Below are positions 42,919 through 54,431 of a stretch of 64,000 nucleotides of DNA, piece by piece. Below the pieces are notes generated by a model that was not told the origin of the DNA, did not search any database, and worked only from the letters and a program-made list of their open reading frames with translations. The position numbers and the translations under genes were made by a program. The stretch's first letter is position 1; every line of letters begins with the position of its first letter. The stretch spans positions 25,737 to 89,736 of the forward strand of contig NZ_PVNS01000014.1 of NCBI RefSeq assembly GCF_002993335.1, given 5' to 3'. This DNA is from Alkalicoccus urumqiensis. GTDB taxonomy: Bacteria > Bacillota > Bacilli > Bacillales > Salisediminibacteriaceae.

Positions 42919-43614
42919 CTACAGTTTGAATTCGTTCGTCGATACTTTGATGCCAGGTCCCATTGTTGCTGCAACAGAAACGTTCTTGATGTACGTTCCT
43001 TTTGCTGCCTGCGGCTTCGCTTTTACAATGGTGTCCATCATCGCACGGAAGTTATCTTCCAGCTTCTGCTGATCAAAAGACGCTTTTCCGATCGGTACGT
43101 GCAGGTTACCGGTTTTGTCCACGCGGTACTCTACTTTACCTGCTTTGATTTCTTCCACTGCTTTCGTTACATCAAATGTAACGGTGCCTGTTTTCGGGTT
43201 CGGCATCAGACCACGTGGTCCGAGTACACGGCCGAGCTTACCAACCTGAGCCATCATGTCCGGCGTTGCAACAACAACGTCGAAATCCATCCAGCCCTGC
43301 TGTACCTGGTTGATCAGATCTTCCTCACCTACAAAATCAGCACCTGCCTGCTCTGCTTCCTTCGCTTTTTCGCCTTTTGCGAAAACAGCAACGCGCTGGG
43401 TTTTACCAGTGCCGTGCGGAAGTACAACAGCGCCGCGGATCTGCTGGTCTGCCTTCTTCGGGTCAACACCGAGACGGGCAGCAAGCTCAACGGTCTCATC
43501 AAAGTTTGCACTTGCAGTTTTCTGTACGAGTTCTACTGCTTCAGACGGGCTGTACGCTTTGTCGCGGTCAACCATCTTCAGCGCATCTTCGTACTTTTTG
43601 CTTACTTTAGCCAA
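42919..43614 (-). CDS. rplA: 50S ribosomal protein L1
   Basis: 231 residues. It forms the mobile L1 stalk that escorts deacylated tRNA from the E site. The conserved [19 protein letters not shown] block is present. Confidence 0.97.
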   Translation of the reverse strand: MAKVSKKYEDALKMVDRDKAYSPSEAVELVQKTASANFDETVELAARLGVDPKKADQQIRGAVVLPHGTGKTQRVAVFAKGEKAKEAEQAGADFVGEEDLINQVQQGWMDFDVVVATPDMMAQVGKLGRVLGPRGLMPNPKTGTVTFDVTKAVEEIKAGKVEYRVDKTGNLHVPIGKASFDQQKLEDNFRAMMDTIVKAKPQAAKGTYIKNVSVAATMGPGIKVSTNEFKL

Positions 43615-43877
43615 TGTTAGTTCCTCCTCGTTGTGGTTTTAGCGGTTAAACCTCCCACTGCTGTGGAGATGCGGAGCACCCCCGGACGCGGGTATCAACC
43701 GGATTTCTGTTTTCTTCACCGGCACGGGCTGTCTGCCTCGGAAAACGACCGGATGCCTTTCCTGACGTCCTTTGAACCAGCCCTGCCTTTTCCGAAGATG
43801 AAAAGACATGATAAAGGTTGCGATCCTGTGCCGAAACAGGGAGGATCCGCAACCTCTGGGATCATTTAATACTCAGC
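43615..43877 (-). other. unusually long rplK-rplA spacer with strong inverted repeat
   Basis: 263 bp with no credible gene. Right after rplK a hairpin forms from AGGTTGCG (43815-43822) and CGCAACCT (43848-43855), with inner GATCC/GGATC pairing; only three T follow on the - strand. It may be a partial terminator, processing site or L1-related regulatory structure. Confidence 0.45.
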
Positions 43878-44303
43878 TTACTCTTCGATCGTGATTCCCA
43901 TGCTTCGGGCTGTACCTTCAACCATGCGCATAGCTGCATCTACATCAGCTGCGTTCAGGTCAGGCATTTTTGTTTCAGCGATCTCACGCACCTGATCACG
44001 CTTAACCGAAGCGACTTTGTTCTTGTGCGGCTCACCGGAACCGGATTCGATTCCTGCTGCCTTCTTCAGAAGAACCGCAGCCGGCGGAGTCTTCGTAATG
44101 AATGTGAAAGAACGGTCTTCAAATACGGTGATTTCAACCGGAATGATAAGACCAGCCCGCTCCTGCGTCTGAGCGTTGAATTCTTTACAGAATCCCATGA
44201 TATTTATCCCCGCTTGACCTAGTGCAGGTCCTACCGGCGGTGCTGGATTCGCTTTCCCAGCTGGAATTTGCAGTTTGACAACTTTAATAACCTTCTTTGC
44301 CAC
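43878..44303 (-). CDS. rplK: 50S ribosomal protein L11
   Basis: 141 residues from the GTG at 44303 ([20 protein letters not shown]), preceded by AAGGAGGTG. It lies at the GTPase-associated centre, the thiostrepton target and sensor used by Rel[20 protein letters not shown] is intact. Confidence 0.97.
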   Translation of the reverse strand: MAKKVIKVVKLQIPAGKANPAPPVGPALGQAGINIMGFCKEFNAQTQERAGLIIPVEITVFEDRSFTFITKTPPAAVLLKKAAGIESGSGEPHKNKVASVKRDQVREIAETKMPDLNAADVDAAMRMVEGTARSMGITIEE

Positions 44304-44363
44304 GCGACACACCTCCTTAAGTCCGTGATGTGGTCCAGCGAGCGTTTCTGCGCTCTCCCACTC

Positions 44364-44411
44364 AAAAAACCTGCGATTTCGCAGGAAAAACGTGAACAAA
44401 ATGTCCACGTT
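44364..44411 (-). terminator. attenuator-like hairpins in the rplK leader
   Basis: Between the promoter at 44428-44456 and rplK, two hairpins follow each other on the - strand: AACGTG/CACGTT with a T5 tail, then CCTGCG-AAAT-CGCAGG with six T. The second is a compact intrinsic terminator only about 65 bp before the rplK start, suggesting attenuation or control of read-through from nusG. Confidence 0.6.
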
Positions 44412-44427
44412 CCATAGCAACATTCAA

Positions 44428-44456
44428 ATTCTATCACTTCAGTTCCTGATTGACAA
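44428..44456 (-). promoter_or_regulatory. sigma-A promoter of rplK-rplA
   Basis: TTGTCA (44456-44451), 17-nt spacer, TAGAAT (44433-44428), reading into the rplK leader. Confidence 0.8.
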
Positions 44457-44474
44457 GGACTTTTCGTGACAGAT

Positions 44475-45008
44475 TTATATTTTTTCTACTTGATTGAAGT
44501 CCAGCTCCACCGGTGTCTCCCGGCCGAACATATTGACGTGGACTTTCAGCTTCTGCTTCTCGGCAGAAATATCTTCGATCGTTCCGGTGAAATCCGCAAA
44601 CGGACCTTCTTTTACTTTGACCGGCTCTTTCAGTTCAAAGTCCACTTCATGACGCGGTGCTTCCACACCCATCTGACGGAGGATGGTGTCTGCCTCTTCC
44701 TGAAGAAGCGGCGTCGGTTTCGATCCTGCGCCGGTGGAGCCGACAAATCCTGTTACACCCGGCGTGTTCCGGACAACGTACCAGGAATCGTCTGTCATGA
44801 CCATTTCCACGATGACATAGCCGGGAAATACTTTTTTCGTCACCTGTTTGCTTTTTCCGTTTTTAATTTCCGTCTCTTCCTCTACAGGAACGAGCACGCG
44901 GAAAATTTTATCGACCATATCCATGGACTCGACGCGCTTTTCCAGGTTCGTTTTTACTTTGTTCTCATAGCCGGAGTACGTGTGTACTACATACCAGTTT
45001 TTCTCCAT
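44475..45008 (-). CDS. nusG: transcription termination/antitermination factor NusG
   Basis: 177 residues. An NGN domain ([20 protein letters not shown]) binds RNA polymerase; the C-terminal KOW domain ([18 protein letters not shown]) contacts S10 or Rho. In Bacillus NusG promotes sequence-specific pausing. It follows secE as usual. Confidence 0.97.
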   Translation of the reverse strand: MEKNWYVVHTYSGYENKVKTNLEKRVESMDMVDKIFRVLVPVEEETEIKNGKSKQVTKKVFPGYVIVEMVMTDDSWYVVRNTPGVTGFVGSTGAGSKPTPLLQEEADTILRQMGVEAPRHEVDFELKEPVKVKEGPFADFTGTIEDISAEKQKLKVHVNMFGRETPVELDFNQVEKI

Positions 45009-45074
45009 AAGGTGTCAGGGAATCCCTGTCGTCCCTCCTTTTTTTCAATCCAGATTTCAGGCCGCGGCCTGTCG

Positions 45075-45263
45075 TTAGTTCGTAATAAGCTGCAGCAGGG
45101 ACGAAATGACAAAATCAGAAGCTGCGAAGAAAACAGCCATGAATGCCACCGTTGCGACCACGACTCCTGTATATTTACGGAGTTCTTTTCCTGTCGGCCA
45201 TGTGACGCGCTTCATCTCTGTCGTTACTTCTTTAAGAAATGCAACCGGGTTTTTCTGTGCCAA
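45075..45263 (-). CDS. secE: preprotein translocase subunit SecE
   Basis: About 62 residues with one membrane segment (YTGVVVATVAFMAVFFAASDFVI, partly quoted by position 32-54) preceded by the amphipathic helix EVTTEMKRVTWPTGKEL. TTG at 45263 is chosen because AAGGTG lies six bases upstream; GTG at 45272 or an ATG at 45299 inside rpmG are alternatives. Clamps SecY. Confidence 0.9.
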   Translation of the reverse strand: MAQKNPVAFLKEVTTEMKRVTWPTGKELRKYTGVVVATVAFMAVFFAASDFVISSLLQLITN

Positions 45264-45282
45264 TACGTTCACCTTCCTCTCT

Positions 45283-45429
45283 TCAACGGGTTTCCGCATG
45301 TAAGGTATGCTTCCCGCATGTCGTACAGTACTTCTTTATCTGCAGTCGTTTGTGCTGATCGTTTGCCGATTTCGTTGTCGTATAATTCCGTGTCAGACAA
45401 ATAGTACAGGCGAGGGTTGTCTTCTGCAT
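45283..45429 (-). CDS. rpmG: 50S ribosomal protein L33
   Basis: 48 residues (MQKTTLACTICLTRNYTTTK...), start 45429 after GGGAGGGAG. It has two CxxC pairs (C8/C11 and C35/C38), so it is a zinc-binding form, and is encoded directly before secE as in Bacillales rpmGB. Confidence 0.92.
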   Translation of the reverse strand: MQKTTLACTICLTRNYTTTKSANDQHKRLQIKKYCTTCGKHTLHAETR

Positions 45430-45465
45430 TGCTTTCTCCCTCCCTACACGTCTACATACTAGTTG

Positions 45466-45494
45466 AATTTATCACAGGAGCTGTTCTCCGTCAA
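45466..45494 (-). promoter_or_regulatory. sigma-A promoter of rpmG-secE-nusG
   Basis: TTGACG (45494-45489), 17-nt spacer, TAAATT (45471-45466), located after the sigH terminator. Confidence 0.7.
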
Positions 45495-45577
45495 TGACGC
45501 TCCGGCAGAGAGAATGCGCCGGACATTTCTGTCTGCATGCGGCCCACCCTGCGGATGCACGGCTCCCCCTCCGGTAG

Positions 45578-45616
45578 AAAAAACGTCCCGGGCCGGGGAT
45601 TCCGGCGCACGGGACG
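45578..45616 (-). terminator. rho-independent terminator of sigH
   Basis: CGTCCCG...CGGGACG stem with inner GCCGG/CCGGC pairing, followed by six T on the - strand, directly after the sigH stop. Confidence 0.9.
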
Positions 45617-45632
45617 CGGCTTACACGCATCG

Positions 45633-46298
45633 TTACTGAGTGTCGGGAAACGGAAATTCTTTCAGGTCCACGTACCGCTCCATTTTTTTCTTCACCCGCT
45701 GCAGCGCGTTATCGATCGATTTGACGTGCCGGTTCAGATCTTCGGAAATCTGCTGGTACGTCCGGCCGTCCAGGTACTGAAACAGCACTTCCTGCTCCAG
45801 CGGGCTTAACAGCTCACTCATCTTTACTTCCGCTGCTTTTGAGTCCTCCTGATGAATCAGCATCTGCTCGGGTGTGAGCGTGCCGCTGCCGCAGAGGATG
45901 TCGAGAAGCGTCCGCTCGTTATCCTCATCGTAGATCGGCTTATCGAGAGAGACATAGGAGTTGAGCGGAATGTGCTTCTGCCTCGTCGCTGTTTTAATCG
46001 CCGTAATAATCTGGCGGCCGATGCAGAGATCCGCAAATGCACGGAACGACGACTGTTTATCCCCCTGAAAATCCCGGATGGCCTTGTACAGACCGATCAG
46101 CCCTTCCTGCACGATATCCTCGTGGTCGGCGCCGACGAGAAAGTACGGACGCGCCTTGATCCGGACAAACTTTTTGTACTTGGTAATCAAATGCTCAAGG
46201 GCCCCGCTGTCTCCTTCGCGTACATACCGAACCAAGGTTTCATCATCCGCCTCATGATACTTCTGATACCGGTCTGTTTGAACGAGATCTACGGCCAC
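45633..46298 (-). CDS. sigH: RNA polymerase sigma factor SigH (sigma-30)
   Basis: 221 residues from the GTG at 46298, which has GGAGGG six bases upstream; a TTG 13 codons earlier lacks a ribosome site. Region 2 contains GADHEDIVQEGLIGLYKAIR and region 4 has the HTH RTYQQISEDLNRHVKSIDNA. SigH directs transition-phase and sporulation-entry genes in Bacillales, so the organism probably has that programme. Own sigma-A promoter upstream. Confidence 0.95.
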   Translation of the reverse strand: MAVDLVQTDRYQKYHEADDETLVRYVREGDSGALEHLITKYKKFVRIKARPYFLVGADHEDIVQEGLIGLYKAIRDFQGDKQSSFRAFADLCIGRQIITAIKTATRQKHIPLNSYVSLDKPIYDEDNERTLLDILCGSGTLTPEQMLIHQEDSKAAEVKMSELLSPLEQEVLFQYLDGRTYQQISEDLNRHVKSIDNALQRVKKKMERYVDLKEFPFPDTQ

Positions 46299-46377
46299 GG
46301 CAATCCCTCCGACAATTCGATTCTTCAGGGAATCCAAGCACTGCTTTTATGGATAAAACGCTCCTGATAGTACCACA

Positions 46378-46407
46378 AGTATACTAGATAAAAAAGGAAA
46401 ACGTCAA
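46378..46407 (-). promoter_or_regulatory. sigma-A promoter of sigH
   Basis: TTGACG (46407-46402), 18-nt spacer, TATACT (46383-46378). Confidence 0.75.
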
Positions 46408-46411
46408 TGTG

Positions 46412-46927
46412 TTACCGCTTTCCGCGGCGCCATTTTTCAAAAAGTTCTGCCATTTCCTTCGAAATCGGCAGTTTTGTCCGTGCTGCTGTCCGCTTCGTCT
46501 CTTCTACTTCGAACTGTATTCCTTTTTCGATCTGGTTCATTTCCGTACGCAGCTCCCGGGCGGATTTCCGGTAGGCCCCGCTTGCGAAAATGACCCGCTG
46601 TTCGACGAAATCGGACGTAGCCACATAAATCTGGCGGTCGACGCGGAGCGTTTCATTCACTAGTTTTTCAATACGCTCGTCTGCCGTTTCATTTTCTTTC
46701 GTGTAGACGATGCCGATATCGTAGCGGCGGTATTTCTTCCCGAGACCCGGTACCATGTGGGCATCGAAGACAATCGTGACCTCGATACCCGTATAGGCCT
46801 GGTATTCCGCCATTTTTTCAATCAGTTCATCGCGCGCGCCTTCAAGATCTGTCTCCTGGCGCGCTTTCAGCTCCGGCCAGTCACCAATAATGTTGTAGCC
46901 GTCGACGAACAAGAGTCCTTTCATCAC
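46412..46927 (-). CDS. rae1: NYN-domain ribosome-dependent mRNA endonuclease (YacP/Rae1)
   Basis: 171 residues, PIN-like NYN fold with LLFVDGYNIIGDWPEL and VTIVFDAHMV acidic motifs, and TKENETADERIEKLV. In Bacillus subtilis this protein (Rae1) cleaves certain mRNAs in the ribosomal A site. GTG 46927 or ATG 46924 may start translation; it overlaps the rlmB stop. Confidence 0.9.
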   Translation of the reverse strand: MMKGLLFVDGYNIIGDWPELKARQETDLEGARDELIEKMAEYQAYTGIEVTIVFDAHMVPGLGKKYRRYDIGIVYTKENETADERIEKLVNETLRVDRQIYVATSDFVEQRVIFASGAYRKSARELRTEMNQIEKGIQFEVEETKRTAARTKLPISKEMAELFEKWRRGKR

Positions 46928-47667
46928 GATCCGGCTCCGTCCGTTCCGCGCTGCCGGATCACTTCATACATGAGAAGCGATGCGGCGACGGAGGCGTTCA
47001 GTGAGGTAACCTTTCCAAGAAGCGGCAGCCGGACGAGGAAGTCGCATGACTCCCGTACAAGCCGGCTGATGCCACTGCCTTCACTGCCGATGACCAGTCC
47101 AAGCGGCATATCGTAGTCCGCCTGACGGTAGTCCACCTCTCCCGACGCATCCGTTCCGGCAAACCAGAGCCCCTGCTTTTTTAAGGAAGCCATCGTTTTC
47201 GCCAGGTTTGTCACACGCACGACAGGTACGTACTCCATCGCGCCGGCGGAGGCTTTCGCCACTGTCGATGTCAATCCGACGGAGCGCCGCTTCGGTATAA
47301 TCACGCCATGGGCGCCGCAGGCATCCGCCGTCCGGAGAATCGATCCGAGATTGTGCGGATCCTCCAGCTCATCCAGCAGAATGAAAAACGGTTCTTCCCC
47401 GCGGGCTTCAGCGGCCGCGAACAAATCATCCAGTTCGGCGTACTCATGGACGGCAACATAGGCGATGACGCCCTGATGCGTTTCTTTCGTAATCTGATCG
47501 AGCTTCTGCCGAGGCACCTGCTGCACCTGAATTTTCTTGTCGCGGCACAGCTTGACGATCTCCCCCATGCGGCCGGTTCCTTCCTGAATCAGCACTTTAT
47601 GAATGGAGCGTCCGCTCCGGAGTGCTTCCAGCACCGGGTTTTTCCCGGCAACGTAATCTTCAGCCAT
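46924..47667 (-). CDS. rlmB: 23S rRNA (guanosine-2'-O)-methyltransferase RlmB-type
   Basis: 247 residues. An N-terminal substrate-binding domain ([20 protein letters not shown]) precedes a SpoU-type knotted SAM domain with [20 protein letters not shown] and [18 protein letters not shown]. Overlaps mrnC by eight bases in the cysS-mrnC-rlmB-rae1 cluster. Confidence 0.94.
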   Translation of the reverse strand: MAEDYVAGKNPVLEALRSGRSIHKVLIQEGTGRMGEIVKLCRDKKIQVQQVPRQKLDQITKETHQGVIAYVAVHEYAELDDLFAAAEARGEEPFFILLDELEDPHNLGSILRTADACGAHGVIIPKRRSVGLTSTVAKASAGAMEYVPVVRVTNLAKTMASLKKQGLWFAGTDASGEVDYRQADYDMPLGLVIGSEGSGISRLVRESCDFLVRLPLLGKVTSLNASVAASLLMYEVIRQRGTDGAGS

Positions 47668-48094
47668 TGGTATGTTCCTCCTTTCGTTCCACGTGATCGA
47701 GACAGAAGCGGATCAGTTCATCCATCCGCTCCTCCTCTTCAATTAAATATAAATAACCGATCAGCGCTTCAAGCGCTGTACTGCTCTGGTACGTTTTTCG
47801 GCTTGTGTTTTTCGGAATCGTACCGGATTTGGCATTTTTACCGCGCCGGACGACCGCCTCCTCCTCTTCCGTGAGAAGGTCGTTTTCAAACACCGCGTCC
47901 AGCATGCCTGCCTGTGCTTTTGCAGAGACGTAGCGCGTCGCTTCCCGGTGCAGACGGTTCGGCCGGACTTTTCCTTCCGAGAGAAGGCGGTACCGGACAT
48001 ACATATCGAGTACGCCGTCTCCCATGTAGGCAAGTGCCAGCGCATTCAGCTGCTTTGGTTCAGTCACCGTGCGGCCTAGACGCATATCACTCAT
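47660..48094 (-). CDS. mrnC: Mini-ribonuclease 3
   Basis: 144 residues from the ATG at 48094, with GAGGTGG eight bases upstream and a four-base overlap (ATGA) with cysS. It has an RNase III catalytic domain without a ds[18 protein letters not shown], and [11 protein letters not shown] supplying the second acidic patch. It matures 23S rRNA in Bacillus. Confidence 0.94.
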   Translation of the reverse strand: MSDMRLGRTVTEPKQLNALALAYMGDGVLDMYVRYRLLSEGKVRPNRLHREATRYVSAKAQAGMLDAVFENDLLTEEEEAVVRRGKNAKSGTIPKNTSRKTYQSSTALEALIGYLYLIEEEERMDELIRFCLDHVERKEEHTNG

Positions 48095-49491
48095 GCGCGC
48101 TTCCACCTCGTTCCCTGCGGCGTGTCCTCCAGGATAATTCCCTGCTCCTGCAGCGTATCCCGGATTTCATCGGCCCGCTGGAACTGGCGCGTCCGGCGTG
48201 CCTCCTCCCGCTCTTCGATCAGGTTTTCGATATCCGCATCGAGCATATCGTTTTTCTTTCCAAGCTCCATGCCGAGTACGTACGCCATGTCATCGAATTC
48301 CGTTAAAAAGGCGGTGAGCACGTCTTTATTGACGTGCTTTTCCTGCAGATAGCGGTTCGCCTGGCGGACGAGATCAAATAGAACAGCCGCAGCGTTCGCA
48401 CTGTTGAAGTCATCGTCCATCGCTTCGATAAAGCGGCGCTGGTGCTCACTGATGAGCGTTTTCCAGGAGTCTTCGTCTTCTCCGAGCCCCACGGTCTCCT
48501 CCAGACGAAAACGGATGTTTTCATACGTGGTCTTGATCCGCTCCAGGCTTGCAGCCGCACTCGAGAGCTGTTCGTCGCTGAAGTTGATCGGACTGCGGTA
48601 ATGGGCGTTCACGATAAAGAAGCGCACGACTTCGGGATCGAATTCCTGAATAATATCGTGGACGAGAATGAAGTTGCCGAGTGACTTGGACATTTTCTCA
48701 TTGTCGATATTAATGTAGCCGTTATGAATCCAGTAGTTCGCCATCTTCTTCTCGTTCAGCGCCTCCGACTGGGCAATTTCATTTTCATGGTGCGGAAAAG
48801 ACAGGTCCTGGCCGCCGGCGTGGATATCGATCGTCTCGCCGAGGTATTTTTTCACCATCGCCGAGCACTCGATGTGCCAGCCCGGTCGCCCTTCGCCCCA
48901 CGGACTCTCCCAGGAGATCTCTCCTTCTTTCGCTGCTTTCCAGAGAACGAAATCAAGCGGGTCTTCCTTCTTCTCCCCGACCTCGATCCGGGCGCCTGCC
49001 TGCAGGTCATCGACGGACTGGTGCGAGAGCTTGCCGTACCCGTCAAAACGGCGTGTGCGGAAGTAGACATCGCCCTGGGAGGCATAGGCGTAGCCTTTTT
49101 CAATTAATTTATCGATGAATGTAATAATATCCGGCATCGTCTCCGTCACCCGCGGGTGCAGATCGGCTTTTTTTACACCGAGCGCGCCGGTATCTTCGTG
49201 ATAGGCTTCGATAAACCGCTCCGCGATGGCCATCACGTCTTCGTCCATTTCCTCCGCTGCTTTGATGATTTTGTCATCAACGTCTGTAAAGTTGGAAACA
49301 TAATTCACGTCATAGCCGCGGTATTCAAAGTAGCGCCGGACCATATCAAAAACGACCGCCGGGCGGGCATTGCCGATATGAATATAGTTGTAGACGGTCG
49401 GTCCGCAGACGTACATGGAAACTTTCCCCTCTTCGATCGGTTCGAAGGGTTCTTTCTGTCGTGTCAATGTATTATAAAGCTGAATCGCCAT
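48091..49491 (-). CDS. cysS: cysteinyl-tRNA synthetase
   Basis: 466 residues. HIGN (38-41) is the class I signature, KMSKS lies in [11 protein letters not shown], and zinc ligands include C29. It follows cysE by eight bases, so both are under the upstream cysteine T-box. Confidence 0.97.
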   Translation of the reverse strand: MAIQLYNTLTRQKEPFEPIEEGKVSMYVCGPTVYNYIHIGNARPAVVFDMVRRYFEYRGYDVNYVSNFTDVDDKIIKAAEEMDEDVMAIAERFIEAYHEDTGALGVKKADLHPRVTETMPDIITFIDKLIEKGYAYASQGDVYFRTRRFDGYGKLSHQSVDDLQAGARIEVGEKKEDPLDFVLWKAAKEGEISWESPWGEGRPGWHIECSAMVKKYLGETIDIHAGGQDLSFPHHENEIAQSEALNEKKMANYWIHNGYINIDNEKMSKSLGNFILVHDIIQEFDPEVVRFFIVNAHYRSPINFSDEQLSSAAASLERIKTTYENIRFRLEETVGLGEDEDSWKTLISEHQRRFIEAMDDDFNSANAAAVLFDLVRQANRYLQEKHVNKDVLTAFLTEFDDMAYVLGMELGKKNDMLDADIENLIEEREEARRTRQFQRADEIRDTLQEQGIILEDTPQGTRWKRA

Positions 49492-49498
49492 GAAGGCA

Positions 49499-50158
49499 TC
49501 ACACCTTTCCTTTCTCTCGGTTCGTTTCTTTGAGTTCTTTTACTTCCCGCTTCAGCCGGATCATTTCTTTTTCCAGCTGGCGGAACTTATCGGCTACCGG
49601 GTCCGGCATGTTAATATGGTCGAGGTCATCGCCGACTTTCACCCCGTCCTGAACGACGATTCTGCCCGGGATCCCGACGACAGTCGAGTTCGGCGGTACT
49701 TCTTTCAGTACGACAGAGCCGGCCCCGATTCTGGAATGCTTCCCGATACGCATCGACCCGAGCACTTTGGCACCGGAGGCAACAAGCACATGATCCTCGA
49801 GCGTCGGATGACGCTTTCCTTTTTCTTTTCCGGTCCCGCCGAGCGTAACGCCCTGAAAGATGGTGACGGAGTCCCCGATTTCACACGTTTCCCCGATGAC
49901 CACCCCCATGCCGTGGTCAATGAACAGCCGCTGGCCGATCCGGGCACCCGGGTGAATTTCAATCCCGGTAAAAAACCGGCTCACCTGGGAAAGAAACCGG
50001 GCGAAGAAATACAATTTTTTCTTCCAGAGAAAGTGTGCAGCCCGGTGGGCCCAGATGGCGTGGACACCCGAATACGTCAGCATCACTTCCAGACGGTTGC
50101 GTGCGGCGGGGTCCCGCTCCAGCACGACATCCACATCGTTTTTAAGTGTTCGGAACAT
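49499..50158 (-). CDS. cysE: serine O-acetyltransferase
   Basis: 219 residues. Left-handed beta-helix acetyltransferase making O-acetylserine for cysteine synthesis. Hexapeptide repeats include [20 protein letters not shown], with the catalytic-site histidine in DHG. Co-transcribed with cysS behind a T-box. Confidence 0.96.
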   Translation of the reverse strand: MFRTLKNDVDVVLERDPAARNRLEVMLTYSGVHAIWAHRAAHFLWKKKLYFFARFLSQVSRFFTGIEIHPGARIGQRLFIDHGMGVVIGETCEIGDSVTIFQGVTLGGTGKEKGKRHPTLEDHVLVASGAKVLGSMRIGKHSRIGAGSVVLKEVPPNSTVVGIPGRIVVQDGVKVGDDLDHINMPDPVADKFRQLEKEMIRLKREVKELKETNREKGKV

Positions 50159-50198
50159 GGTGTTCCTCCTTTCATGCTCTTCTTATTCTCCAGTATTT

Positions 50199-50405
50199 AA
50201 AAAAAGCGCCCCGGTGCCCTCGTGAGGCACAGAGACGCTTTTTCGGCGCGGTTCCACTCTGCTTGGGGCATGCTGCCCCCGCTTTGGATGATGCTGTGCA
50301 CAGCTGTGCCGGGTGCATTTCAAGCAGAACGGCCTGAGCCGCTTCCAGCCGCGGCGGCTCTCTCTGGGGAGGGTTCTGCTGTACTTCGTCCGGCGTGCAC
50401 GAGAT
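50199..50405 (-). promoter_or_regulatory. cysteine T-box riboswitch upstream of cysE-cysS
   Basis: The - strand carries the T-box core AGAGTGGAACCGCG (50260-50247), then the terminator AGCGTCTCTGTGCC/GGCACCGGGGCGCT followed by seven T (50242-50199). In the Stem I specifier loop, the codon TGC lies at 50317-50315 in GAAATGCACC, matching tRNA-Cys. Uncharged tRNA-Cys should favour antitermination and expression of cysE and cysS. It follows gltX, as in Bacillus subtilis. Confidence 0.93.
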
Positions 50406-50415
50406 ATAGCTCTAT

Positions 50416-51879
<1,464 letters not shown>

Positions 51880-51915
51880 ACTATCGCTCCTATTCTCTTA
51901 AAAAAGTCGTTCTCT

Positions 51916-51924
51916 ATTGTAGCA
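51916..51924 (-). promoter_or_regulatory. extended -10 promoter of gltX
   Basis: TGC-TACAAT (51924-51916) on the - strand; the -35 position (CTGCTG, 17-nt spacing) is weak, compensated by the TGn extension. It lies just after the ispF terminator. Confidence 0.6.
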
Positions 51925-51945
51925 TGTGCTGCTCGTTTCAGCAGG

Positions 51946-51968
51946 AAAAACCGGGAAACTCTCCCGGT
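51946..51968 (-). terminator. rho-independent terminator after ispF
   Basis: ACCGGGA-GAGT-TTCCCGGT stem followed by five T on the - strand; an outer CAGCAG/CTGCTG pairing may extend it. Confidence 0.85.
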
Positions 51969-51983
51969 CTGCTGTTTTTTTGT

Positions 51984-52466
51984 TTACGATACAGGCCGGT
52001 CTGCCAGCAGTACGACTGCCTGCGAGGCAATGCCTTCCCCTCTCCCGGTAAAGCCGAGCTTCTCTGTTGTCGTCGCTTTCACGTTCACCTGCGGCGCTTC
52101 CGCTTCGAGAAGGGAGGCGATCCGCTCCTGCATCTGTTGAATGTACGGCGCCATTTTCGGCTTCTCTGCCATAATTGTGCAGTCGATGTTGCCGAGCGTA
52201 TAGCCGCGCTCTTTCGCCATCGCCCAGACGTGGGTGAGAAGCGCTGCCGAGTCGGCGTCTTTAAAAGCCGGATCGGTGTCCGGAAAATGGCGTCCGATGT
52301 CTCCTTCGCCGAGTGCGCCGAGGATGGCATCGGCAATCGTATGCAGCAGTACATCCGCATCGGAATGGCCGAGCAGCCCTTTATCATGCGGTATGGTGAT
52401 GCCGCCGAGGATAAGCGGGCGCCCTTCTGTCAGCTGATGTACGTCAAATCCCTGTCCAATTCTCAT
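51984..52466 (-). CDS. ispF: 2-C-methyl-D-erythritol 2,4-cyclodiphosphate synthase
   Basis: 160 residues. Step five of the MEP isoprenoid pathway. Metal ligands D8, H10 and H42 ([16 protein letters not shown]) and the loop RHFPDTDP are present. It overlaps the end of ispD by four bases. Confidence 0.96.
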   Translation of the reverse strand: MRIGQGFDVHQLTEGRPLILGGITIPHDKGLLGHSDADVLLHTIADAILGALGEGDIGRHFPDTDPAFKDADSAALLTHVWAMAKERGYTLGNIDCTIMAEKPKMAPYIQQMQERIASLLEAEAPQVNVKATTTEKLGFTGRGEGIASQAVVLLADRPVS

Positions 52467-53170
52467 TCGCTGTCTGCCTCCATCCGCCGCCGGAGCACCG
52501 CTTCTGCAAACAGAAGGTCCTCCGGGGTCGTCACTTTAAAGTTCTCGTAGCTTCCTTCGACAATATGTACGTCCCTGCCGCACGCTTCCACGAGGCTCGC
52601 ATCGTCTGTCCCGAGAAAACGGGATTCGGCTGCTTTTTCGTGTGCTTCCTGAATAATCGAAAGCTTAAATGCCTGCGGAGTCTGCGCGGCATAGAGACGG
52701 GAGCGGTCCGTGGTGCCGGTAATTTTCTCTCCGTCCACTTCTTTTACCGTATCCTTTACCGGAGCTGCAAGAATCGCAGCGCCGTCTGCTTCTGTCCGCA
52801 GCGCGAGCGCGTGCAGTTCTGCCTCCGTGACAAAAGGTCGGGCGGCATCGTGGATAAACACGAGTTCCCCGGCGCTTCCTTTCACCGCTCGAAGGCCGTT
52901 GTGCACGCTGTCCTGACGTTCTTTTCCGCCTTCCACATACTCGACCGGTGTCGCCGGACGCTCTGCCTCGACGAGACGCCGGATGTCTTCTTCCTCTGCG
53001 GGATTGATGACGAGATACATCCGGCGGCACCACGGGTCCCGTTCAAACACGCGGACCGTATGCTGCAGAAGCGGCAGTCCGCCGAGCGTAAGAAACTGTT
53101 TATTTCGTCCTGCTTTCATCCGTTTTCCCTGGCCTGCTGCCAGCAGAATCACCTGATAAGCTGATGTCAT
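52463..53170 (-). CDS. ispD: 2-C-methyl-D-erythritol 4-phosphate cytidylyltransferase
   Basis: 235 residues. MEP pathway step three. The nucleotide-binding signature [16 protein letters not shown] (11-26) and [10 protein letters not shown] are typical. Coupled to ispF downstream; follows yacL. Confidence 0.96.
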   Translation of the reverse strand: MTSAYQVILLAAGQGKRMKAGRNKQFLTLGGLPLLQHTVRVFERDPWCRRMYLVINPAEEEDIRRLVEAERPATPVEYVEGGKERQDSVHNGLRAVKGSAGELVFIHDAARPFVTEAELHALALRTEADGAAILAAPVKDTVKEVDGEKITGTTDRSRLYAAQTPQAFKLSIIQEAHEKAAESRFLGTDDASLVEACGRDVHIVEGSYENFKVTTPEDLLFAEAVLRRRMEADSE

Positions 53171-53217
53171 GAATATACGTCCTTTTCTCTCTCCGTCATT
53201 CTGAGCGTTCTTCCGGA

Positions 53218-54321
53218 TTACACGGCGCCTCTTTCTGCCGCTTTCGGCTTGGCAAAAATCATTCTGCCGGCCGACGTCTGCAGGACGCTTGTGACCACGA
53301 CTTCAATCGTCTTGCCGATATACGTGCGGCCTTCCTCCACAACAATCATCGTTCCGTCATCGAGATAGGCAACGCCCTGATTATGCTCTTTGCCGTCTTT
53401 AATGACCTGCACGGCCATCTCTTCTCCCGGAAGGACGACCGGCTTCACTGCGTTTGCCAGATCGTTGATGTTCAGTACCGGAACACCCTGCAGATCACAG
53501 ACTTTGTTGAGGTTAAAATCGTTTGTTACGACATAGCCGTCCAGCAGCTTCGCCAGTTTCACGAGCTTGCTGTCGACTTCGTGGATCTCTTCAAAATCGC
53601 CTTCGTAGATTTCGACATCCACGTCCAGTTCCTTCTGGATTTTATTGAGAATATCCAGCCCGCGCCGGCCGCGGTTGCGTTTTAACACATCGGAGGAGTC
53701 GGCAATATGCTGGAGCTCTTCGAGTACAAATTCCGGAATGAGAAGCGTTCCTTCGATAAATCCCGCCTGACAGATGTCCGCGATTCTACCGTCGATGATC
53801 ACGCTCGTATCAAGAATTTTCATGCGCCGCTCCGGTACCGGCGGCGTTTCCGCCGGTGCGTCTCCTGCTTTCGCCCGGGCGCCGCCGCGGCCGATAGGAA
53901 ACAGATTCAGCAGCTCATCTTTCTTCTGAAAGCCGATACGGAAACCGAGATAGCCGAAGAACAGTGTTAAAAGAATCGGCAGAAGCGAGCTGACGACCGG
54001 AATCTCCAGGCTGATCAGTGCCACGGAGATTAAAAAAGCCAGTGCCAGACCGACGAGCAGTCCGATTGTCCCGAAAAGGAGATCGGTCACCGGATTTTTC
54101 ATCAGACTTTCTTCCACATAGCGGATCAGGCCGGTGATGTTGTCTGTGAACCAGTATAAAGAAGCAAATAGAATAATTGCACCTGCAAGCGCACCTGCCA
54201 CCTCTCCGCCGGCCCATGCGGGCACATCAAACGGAAGCGCCATAATTAAATCCGGCATGAAGACATACCCGAGCGTTCCTCCGACAAACAGTATGACGGC
54301 GAGAATCATTTTATGCAGCAT
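53218..54321 (-). CDS. yacL: PIN/TRAM-domain membrane protein (YacL)
   Basis: 367 residues from the ATG at 54321 with AAAGGAGG upstream; longer in-frame starts lie over the promoter. Four N-terminal membrane segments are followed by a PIN nuclease-like domain (ILDTSVIIDGRIADI, then GYVVTNDFNLNKV) and a C-terminal TRAM RNA-binding domain. The substrate is not established. Confidence 0.92.
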   Translation of the reverse strand: MLHKMILAVILFVGGTLGYVFMPDLIMALPFDVPAWAGGEVAGALAGAIILFASLYWFTDNITGLIRYVEESLMKNPVTDLLFGTIGLLVGLALAFLISVALISLEIPVVSSLLPILLTLFFGYLGFRIGFQKKDELLNLFPIGRGGARAKAGDAPAETPPVPERRMKILDTSVIIDGRIADICQAGFIEGTLLIPEFVLEELQHIADSSDVLKRNRGRRGLDILNKIQKELDVDVEIYEGDFEEIHEVDSKLVKLAKLLDGYVVTNDFNLNKVCDLQGVPVLNINDLANAVKPVVLPGEEMAVQVIKDGKEHNQGVAYLDDGTMIVVEEGRTYIGKTIEVVVTSVLQTSAGRMIFAKPKAAERGAV

Positions 54322-54431
54322 ACGGCCACCTCCTTTATTAAACTCACGAAACGACTTCCTTCCTGACAAAAAACAATTATCTGCAGCCGGCATGCTGTCT
54401 CGTTTACAAGTTTTGTATATGATACGCCTAC

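Noticed and set aside
43646..43852. 68-codon - strand frame between rplK and rplA
   Set aside because: No ribosome site, low-complexity residues, overlaps a hairpin; treated as spacer.
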